Of a DNA stretch of 64,000 nt, positions 57,824 through 64,000 are shown piece after piece; positions within the stretch are counted from its first letter, which is position 1, and the number at the start of each line of letters is the position of its first letter. A program made the translations under genes and the position numbers. The stretch lies in the NCBI RefSeq assembly GCF_040802235.1, contig NC_133157.1:23701501-23765500 (forward strand), read 5' to 3'. Source of the DNA: Manis javanica. Lineage: Eukaryota > Chordata > Mammalia > Pholidota > Manidae. Below the pieces are notes generated by a model. That model ran no database searches, was not told the origin of the DNA, and was given only the letters and a program-made list of their open reading frames with translations.

Positions 57824-57907
57824 TCCTTTTCCTGTCCAATGAGAAGTGTTGAAGAGCAATTGAGAGGAGAAATTCAATCCCTAGAGAAAGAAGGAAATTC
57901 TCTGATG
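57824..57907 (+). CDS. Weak exon candidate (84 nt, phase 0-0)
   Basis: A pyrimidine-rich tract ends in CTCTCAG at 57823, and the exon would end ATG before GTGAGA (57908). The 84 nt make 28 codons in one open frame, with the coiled-coil-like string SVEEQLRGEIQSLEKEGNSL. An L2 fragment starts about 20 bp downstream, so the exon-like block is not itself recognised repeat. It cannot join the 58885 exon directly because the phases differ. An unrecognised small exon between them, or chance, is possible. Protein not identified. Confidence 0.2.
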
Positions 57908-57924
57908 GTGAGAGACTAACTTTC

Positions 57925-58130
57925 TGAAACGCTACTCATTCGTCAAGGCCCACCTCAAACACTAACTGCTTTGTGAAACCTTCAGCTACCTAATCCTGCT
58001 CAAATGGATTCTTAATACAAGCCTCTGTTTAGCACACACCAATTATAATTGGACAATTATGTTCCTGCCTGCCTCCCTATGTAATGAGCATTTCTGAGCA
58101 GGGTTTGGTCTAAGTCAGGTTTGCACCTAA
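57925..58130 (+). repeat. L2 3' end
   Basis: 'gtcaaggcccacctcaaacactaactgctttgtgaaaccttcagctacc', 'caattataattggacaattatgttcctgcctgcctccc', 'gtaatgagcatttctgagcaggg' is L2 tail in sense. Confidence 0.85.
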
Positions 58131-58284
58131 AGGACCTGACCAGAATTCCATTCTGTAAGGCTTCACAAAATTGTACCAATTATGATGCATTGTGTCCTGT
58201 ATTTCGGGGGAAAAGTAAATCAGGAAAAGTCTGGAGAAGGCAGCAAATAAAAATCTAGGTAAGAAATTATCCACTTATTTTAGG

Positions 58285-58410
58285 TGTTTTAATTTTATCA
58301 TTCCTTTACCATTCATTCCATTGCTGTAGAAACATGTACTGAGTCCCTACTGATGACCAAGGAACGTTCAGTACATAGAGAGATGAGCAAAATTAAGAGT
58401 CCAGAAACTG
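58285..58410 (+). repeat. Mammalian-wide repeat core
   Basis: 'cattcattccattgctgtagaaacatgtactgagtccctactgatgaccaaggaacgttcagtacatagagagatgag' is the eroded 'cattcattcaacaaatatttattgagcacctactatg..atacagagatgaac'. This undercuts the tempting acceptor/donor pair here. Confidence 0.65.
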
Positions 58411-58514
58411 GTGAGTCAAAGGATTAAGAAATAGTGGCAGTCCACTGCAGAAGTTGCTCTGCTGGAGGGGAGTGTCAAGTGCAGATGCAGGAAATCGGGG
58501 AGAAGCACTTGCTC

Positions 58515-58705
58515 TACGAAGTGAGGACACAGATTCTGGAGCTCAAACTCGGGCTCCCTATTTAGTAACAACTAGTTGGCTTTGGACAGTTTGTCTCTCT
58601 GAGCCTCAATATCCTCACCTGTAAAATGGACAGAGTTTTTGGCTGGGGAAATAGGATAATATTTACAAAAATTATGTGTCTGGAGTAGAGTAAGTACCCA
58701 AGCGA
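58515..58705 (-). repeat. MIR SINE, antisense
   Basis: 'agattctggagctcaaactcggg', 'tttggacagtttgtctctctgagcctcaatatcctcacctgtaaaatgga', 'gtctggagtagagtaagtaccc' is a well-preserved reversed MIR. Confidence 0.9.
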
Positions 58706-58884
58706 CGTTATTTGTCAGGCTTTCATTACTTGTCGGCCAGATTGAGCAGGGCCATTTCCAGCTTCTTTTTGTTGGAGATGAATGTGAGTGTGTTGCAGAA
58801 CAGCCAAAGCTCAGGTGACTCTGATAACATATTTTAGATGATTCAGCCTTTGACCAATGACCTTTCTAATGCACATTCCCTTAG

Positions 58885-58992
58885 ATTTGACTCCTGGAAG
58901 ACCAAACAAGATGAATCTGACTGCATTTCACCTCCCAGTGAGACAGAAAAGCATGAAGAATCAGAAACTGAAACTATTTGGGATTGGAATTG
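58885..58992 (+). CDS. Exon candidate of an unidentified gene (108 nt, phase-symmetric)
   Basis: A branch-site-like TTCTAAT (58865) and CATTCCCTTAG precede it, and a consensus donor TTG/GTGAGTAA follows. Read with its first base completing a codon, the exon has no stop and ends two bases into a codon, so it is symmetric and could be skipped in frame. The translation is acidic and Ser/Glu-rich, from FDSWKTKQDESDC through SETEKHEESETET to a Trp pair (WDWN). A second frame (starting at its third base) is also open and has an ATG in good context (AACAAGATGA), so the reading frame is not settled. There is no repeat match. A strong acceptor lies 464 bp downstream. I recognise no gene. It could be a C-terminal exon of a coiled-coil protein if 57824-57907 is real. 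Confidence 0.35.
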
Positions 58993-59456
58993 GTGAGTAA
59001 TTTTTCGCAAGGTTTCATTTATAAGCATAGTCATTGAGACAAAATTCTGAAAGGGTCATGACATTTATTTAAAATAGGGTATTGATACTCTCCATGGGGG
59101 GCCATGTATACCCAGATCGTGATTATGATTATTGTAGTCATTAAGCCAATAGAACTTAGTGTTATCATGATTGCAGAAGATGGTTATTGATGTTTGGAGT
59201 TTTGGTTAAAACGGGGAAGAGATGCTGCTGCCACAAAGAATCTATGTCTTCAGAGAGACGACGAACCGGTTTAACTATCTATCTTTTCTGCGGTGGAGTG
59301 AAGAAGGGACTAACTGGTTTATATGCTCTCTGAAGCCTCCTTTCACTCAGAATGGGGCAGGCCAAGTCAAGTTTCGATAATTGTCTCAAGGAGGCAGGAC
59401 AGAGTCCTCAGCGGAGGCAGAGAGGGAAGACTCCTCACCGGCCTTTCTCTCTGCAG

Positions 59457-59565
59457 CTCTTCTTGCTCCTTGATGATTACGAGCAAACATCCTGCACAAT
59501 CAATAATCTGTTTTTTAAAAGTCTGTTTTTTAAAAATGATCTGTTTTTTAAAAGTTAATTTCTAA
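59457..59565 (+). CDS. Possible terminal exon after a strong splice acceptor
   Basis: CGGCCTTTCTCTCTGCAG ends at 59456, a textbook acceptor. Joined in phase to the exon at 58885-58992, the frame stays open to TAA at 59563-59565. The C-terminal part is encoded by a short tandem repeat (CTGTTTTTTAAAA units, 59506-59556) giving a repeated hydrophobic CFLK motif, which argues against a conserved coding end. In the other open frame of the upstream exon a stop comes after five codons. Support is splice-site appearance only. Confidence 0.2.
59506..59556 (+). repeat. Three tandem CTGTTTTTTAAAA units
   Basis: CTGTTTTTTAAAA occurs at about 59508, 59523 and 59540, with spacers GT and ATGAT. A small local tandem expansion. 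Confidence 0.9.
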
Positions 59566-60285
59566 ACCATTGGTCTCGCACAGTCAGCTTTCTCAAACAT
59601 GCTTAGGAATTGCTAGCCCTCCAAGTAGTTGCCTAATAGGAAGTGGAAAAGAATATTTAATGGAGCTTTCTTTTCAAAACAGTGGATTATCTTTGTATTT
59701 CATTCAAGAAATCAAAACTTTTAAAAATGATATACTGACAAAAACAGTGGTTGGTGCTCTTACTAGCCCAGGTCCTCTTGATTTTAAGTTACAGAAATCT
59801 AACTCAATAGCATTTAAGTGAAAGGATTTCTTGACTTACCTAATCATGAGGAAGGTGGTTTAGGAGTGGCTTGGAGGTGCAGAATATATTTTATTTCTCT
59901 AATGTGTTGAGCTGGACTGGACTACTAGGGCAGGATATTCTTGAGACTCTGTGAAGGAATCTCTATTCATAGAGCAACCAGATAAAACCTTTATGTTTCC
60001 ATCAGCTTCTGGGATGTTTCCAATCACATGGCCCTAGACAGTGAGTCTGCCTGCTGTGAACTGATGGTTGAGTCTCTCAGTCTCTTCTGCCAAGGTTTCC
60101 ACCCTCTGCTTGAGCACTTTCCTTGGCAAGAAACTCTGTCCCAAGGTAGCTCAATTTATCTCGTGACTTACTTGCTGGAGCCCCCTTATCCTTTCAGCCC
60201 AATTAGTCCCTTTTCTTCAATAAGAGCCTCAAGCATCATTCAGATCATTCAGACTAAAGCTTCGATGCTCAGTTTATTCTCACTG
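59566..60285. other. Mostly unassigned; possible old interspersed repeat at 59770-60010
   Basis: 'agttacagaaatctaactcaatagcatttaagtgaaaggatttcttgacttacc' resembles the mammalian repeat 'taacagaaacccaactcaaactggcttaagc..ggaatttattggctcac'. The 117-codon frame 60028-60381 has no domain. Confidence 0.35.
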
Positions 60286-60289
60286 ATTT

Positions 60290-60560
60290 ACTTTGATTTG
60301 ATTCAACTAAAATTTGCTGAGCCCCTCCTGAGTATGTGGAATCAGCTGGGCTTTGGGGACACAGAGGTGAGTTCAATATAGTCACTGCTTTCAACATCTT
60401 GGGCCACAGATTGTGGCAAGGATGCAATTATTTTTTAGTCATATGTACTTTGGAATAAAACAGAAAAATATACAAAGCATAAGAGAGGAAGTGGTCAGGT
60501 GTTTTCCTAGGTACAAAATATTATCCAGGGAGCTTCAGGACTAGTAGGAAGTATAAAGTC
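60290..60560 (+). repeat. Mammalian-wide repeat core
   Basis: 'tcaactaaaatttgctgagcccctcctgagtatgtgg..gggctttggggacacagaggtgag' is the eroded 'caacaaatatttattgagcacctactatg..ctggggatacagaggtga'. Confidence 0.65.
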
Positions 60561-60574
60561 ATTATCATCATAGT

Positions 60575-60790
60575 AAAATTGTTATTATAATAATTATATT
60601 CATTTTAATCATACATTATTTGATTATTACAGAAAATATATAATATCAAAATAATATTTAACATAATACAATTATTGGTGGTTGAGAATATAACTCTACC
60701 ATATATTATCCATACTAATTTATTATATAAATAAATTCTATATTAACATATATTTTTATATAGATAGATATAAAACTATATCTATAAAAT
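60575..60790. repeat. AT-rich low-complexity tract
   Basis: Almost entirely A and T, with ATTATAATAATTAT and TATATTTTTATATAGATAGATATA runs. Confidence 0.9.
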
Positions 60791-62435
60791 ACATGGGAGA
60801 GAGCGGTCAGCTCCTTCGCAGTGAAGGGAAGGGAGCCTCACAAAGCCCTGCAAGGTTTTTCCCTTCTCCTTTCAGACATCCTGCCACCCTCGTCCCTGCC
60901 ACCACCTCAGGTTCCTCCCCACGGTCCATGCCTTCTTCCAATAGCTTGCTTCTGCTATTTGCTTAATTAGGAGAACTTTTTTTTTTAAACGAAAAAACCA
61001 CTAGGTTGGATAGATAAGATGCCTTGTATATGATCCGTGTGCCAACTATCCATGTGTGCACTTCCTGTGGGTTATTTCTGCCGGAGTGAAATACATGCAG
61101 AGAGCAGCCTCTGTCCTGGCCGGAGGGAGTAGAGTCCAGCTCTCAGAGCTAAGGAAGCTCCGTGGCTGCCCTTGCGTGAGCCAAAGGGCTGGGTCTCCTG
61201 TGCCTGGACCACTTGGCCTGGATTCTGCATTCCCCAGGATTTTAGTATCACAGGACTGGGTGGAGTTGAGAGAGGCCATCAGGACAACATTCTCTTATTT
61301 TCTTTTAATTTCCCTGGACGCAAAGGGTCTATGAATGCTTTAAAAACATTTCCTAGTCTCTTAATATCATTTGAAGTGGGAAGGTTTTCCTAAATGGTAC
61401 AGATGCATTTGGGATGGGACCATTTGTTGTCATTGTGCTGGACTCTCCTTTGGTTTGCAGGGTACTTATCCTTCTTGATCCCTGCCACTAAATGTGAGTA
61501 GAACCCCTAGCAACTCCTGAGAGGACCAGAAATGCCCTGTACTTTTTCAGACACCTACTCCCAGGGGAACAGTTCCATCCCCAGGTGAAAGCCTTTGGAT
61601 GCCACTGAATTTGTTTTAATTTAGCACCTAAATTCTGTTGTTTACCTTGAATTGTCATGTGCTTTGAGGGCTGCAGAGAGGAGTGGCACACCTACTGAGC
61701 TCTTATGCCAAGTGTGAAGAAAGGATGAACACAACTGTTATATTTGTCCATTCGTTTGAAAATATGTAGTGAATATCTGTTTCTCCTGCACTGGGGCCTG
61801 TGGCTTAGACACTGTCTCATGTATATACAAGATAGGACGGAGTGCAGGTATCGTGCCTGCTCAGAGGGAAGGGCATCCTTCCCAATGGGGATCTTGGAAG
61901 TTTCCTGAAAGTATCATTTCAGGTGATACTTGGAAGAATTTTAGTAGTAAGAGATTGGTGATGCCTGGGTAAAATGACCCAGGGGGAGAGAGCCACACAG
62001 GGAAGTGAGATGGCAAGCCACCTACCTTGGCTGGAGTGACAGGGGTGAATGTGTGAGCATGGCAAAGGCATCTGGAAATGTGGGAATAAAGGGTTTGACC
62101 TCTTGGGAATTTAGTTCCCATTCCATTGGCCACTGAAGGGGGATTTCAAAGGGCATATTTATCCCAGATCCAGGGGTTGTCATATGCTCGGTCTTACCCC
62201 TACTCCACACCCAAGCACACACTTGCACACACAGACATGCACGTGCACACATGCATTCACACACTTCTCCCTTCCCCTTTCCCAAGTGAAATATCCCTTG
62301 GCCATTTATTCTCACAGGAGCCATTTTTCCTACAAGGGGAGAAGATAAAGACTTTCAGATAGATTTTACTTAGCCAGCACTGTGACTTGTATAAATTGAA
62401 TTTGTGTCAAGATCTTCGAGCAGGTCCACTGCAGC
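60791..62435. other. Unassigned sequence with a CA-rich patch
   Basis: 62205-62265 is an interrupted CA-rich run. Frames at 61046-61393 are open on both strands and have no domain. No repeat named. Confidence 0.35.
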
Positions 62436-62439
62436 CCAC

Positions 62440-62835
62440 CAGAGGCCCCGACACTTCCTATGTCCACCATTACCTCTTTGCTTGGAGCTCTTGTGTTGAA
62501 ACTCCCTTGCTGACCTTCAAGGCCTCTTATTATCAGGCCTCCACCTGCTTCCCAGCCTCCTCTTCTGTAGGGGCCTTCATGTATCTTTACCCCAACCATC
62601 CTGGGCTACACCTTTTCATTCTGCTCCCCTGTCAATGTCTGATTTTCACCACTAATTCCTGGCCATTCAGTTCTCAGCTCACAAACCACCTCCTCTGGGA
62701 GGTGTTCTCTGAGCCTCCAACTTAAATAAAACATCATCCACCTACTACTCCCCACTCCCATCCTGATATCTTTCAGTCCAGACCCAGGCCCATATCTTAA
62801 TACTCTTTTAAGCTACTCCAACTCTTTTTCTCTTT
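62440..62835 (+). repeat. L2 LINE fragment
   Basis: 'ttgctgaccttcaaggcctcttattatcaggcctccacctgcttcccagcctcc', 'attcctggccattcagttctcagctcacaaaccacctcctctgggaggtgttctctgagcc', 'tttttaacatttattgtctgaattattcatc' follows L2 in sense. The ORF at 62387-62725 is this repeat. Confidence 0.85.
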
Positions 62836-62939
62836 TTAACATTTATTGTCTGAATTATTCATCTAGCTGTATGCACACGTGGTTGTTACAGCCAGTTCCT
62901 TTTTTATATACCAACATCTTCACAAACTCCTCATGGCTC

Positions 62940-63405
62940 TCTGACCATGGAGGCCGTCGTCTGGTTCCATCCTGCTCAGGCCCTTCATACCTTCTCTGCC
63001 CTGCTCCCAGAATGCAAGTCCCCCCTCATTCCCTGCCACTCCACTTTCCTCTGACCACCCTTCACTAAACAATGCCCTCCTCTTCTTCCAGATCTCAGCC
63101 CAATAATAAATTTTCCAGAAAGCCAGGTTTCTCTGATTAGTAAAGGTCAATTTCATATGTTACTGGTTTCATTGTACCAGTATCCGTCCTTTTACATTTA
63201 TTTGGTCAGCTTTTTTTGGGGGGGTGTAGAGTGGGCAATAGCTGTTGATTAAGTATATCTGCTCCAATAAATTGTAAGCTCAAGAAAGCAGCATACCATA
63301 TTTGTGTTTGCTTATCATTGTTGCTGCTCCAGAATCCAGCATATAGTCGTTGCAAAGGTTCAGTGTCTACTGGTTGCTAAATATATATATGAATGAATAG
63401 GCTAG
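62940..63405 (+). repeat. L2 LINE 3' end
   Basis: 'tctgctccaataaattgtaagctcaagaaagcagcataccatatttgtgtttgc', 'agaatccagcatatagtcgttgcaaaggttcagtg..ctaaatatatatatgaatgaatag' is the L2 tail. The upstream part is more diverged. Confidence 0.65.
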
Positions 63406-64000
63406 CACATATGGTGTGGAACCTCATATATCATGCCATGGGATTTACATAATTTCTACCTAGTGAATGATAAATGACAAGAAATTACTAGAATAGCATT
63501 TTACCTCCAACCTATATTTGGCCTGCAAAGTTCTAGCCAAGGAAAGAAAGTGGCAACTTTTTTTTAAAATTGAAAATGGAGGTTTTGAGAGACTTTGTTT
63601 TTCTTGTGTTGAGATTTATTGCATGCATGAGACCTTACACACAGACTTGGCTTCTAAGGAATGTTATCACTGACTCACCCAGAGAGATTTTTAAACATGG
63701 CTTCTAATCAAATCATCTGTAGAGCTATCAGGTGCTTCCTATGAATTCTGTAGTAATTAAGATCCCATCATGAGATATCAGTCATTAGGAGCTTTTCTCA
63801 TAATCCCGTCAGTTCTCCTGGAAATAGAAAGTCTCTTAAGCCATCGTTCAGCCACACTGATTTATTAAAATCTAATGACCTGGAGGCACAATTAGGATTC
63901 CATGCTGATGAAATGTTTTCTGGTAACTCCTTTTCTCTGGAGACCAGAGAATGAATTTACAGTTATTCAGACCAGGTCTTGGTTGCACAAATTTCTAAAC
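63406..64000. other. Unassigned unique sequence
   Basis: AT-balanced, no repeat or ORF. 63600-63960 has dense TAAT/ATTA motifs and could be a conserved non-coding element, which the sequence alone cannot show. Confidence 0.3.

Noticed and set aside
58220..58252. Tiny exon ending CTAG/GTAAGAA
   Set aside because: The donor is good but no acceptor with a pyrimidine tract lies upstream.
58318..58411. Acceptor CTGTAG and donor CTG/GTGAGT around a 94-nt block
   Set aside because: The block is an eroded copy of a common mammalian repeat core, so the splice look-alikes are likely coincidental.
1..64000. CRISPR arrays, operons, bacterial genes, tRNA or rRNA genes
   Set aside because: None seen. 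The regular short repeats are microsatellites or LTR repeats, and the sequence is plainly vertebrate.

Overview
This window is mammalian genomic DNA that contains no complete protein-coding gene. It is full of the fossil repeats shared by placental mammals (L2, MIR, old L1 3' ends read backwards, hAT-type DNA transposons, ERV LTRs) plus several microsatellites. I see no Alu, B1/B2, carnivore tRNA-Lys SINE or ruminant BovB/tRNA SINE, so the host lineage appears to lack a recently active SINE. The youngest-looking insertion (33033-34624) carries an LTR 3' end that I associate, from memory only, with pangolin (Manis) genomes. That host guess is a weak inference. The ORFs are short, overlap on both strands and mostly fall in repeats, which is what intronic or intergenic DNA produces.

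Layout. 0-7 kb: L2-type fragments, two minus-strand L1 3' ends with an ERV1-like LTR between them, and a MIR. 7.1-9.4 kb: a 5'-containing but 3'-truncated old L1 on the plus strand. 9.4-19 kb: mostly non-repetitive DNA with L2/MIR fragments, a (TATTC)21 microsatellite, a local diverged duplication inside an L2 (12.2/12.8 kb) and a 121-codon unidentified minus-strand ORF (15.2-15.6 kb). 19-27 kb: an L1 fragment, MIRs, an interspersed hAT element at 23.2 kb and simple repeats. 27.4-31.4 kb: a long old LTR with an internal tandem duplication, an unassigned mammalian-wide repeat, and a long antisense L1 ORF2/3' region. 32.9-34.7 kb: the most informative locus. A polyadenylated, spliced-looking retroviral RNA carrying an env transmembrane-subunit remnant, a polypurine tract and a U3-R end was copied into a MIR, apparently by L1 machinery, leaving a 16-bp target-site duplication. 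35-56 kb: MIR, L2 and old LINE fragments in otherwise unremarkable DNA. 56-57 kb: a hAT element nested in an older repeat, beside an unidentified minus-strand open frame. 57.8-59.6 kb: the only stretch resembling exons of a cellular gene on the plus strand, with a phase-symmetric 108-nt exon candidate and a strong downstream splice acceptor. 62.4-63.4 kb: L2 sequence.

No genes can be shown to work together here. The window reads as one or more introns or intergenic DNA, possibly with the 3' part of an unidentified plus-strand gene at 57.8-59.6 kb. Repeat boundaries are estimates by eye, and repeat families are assigned from memory of consensus sequences, not by a search.
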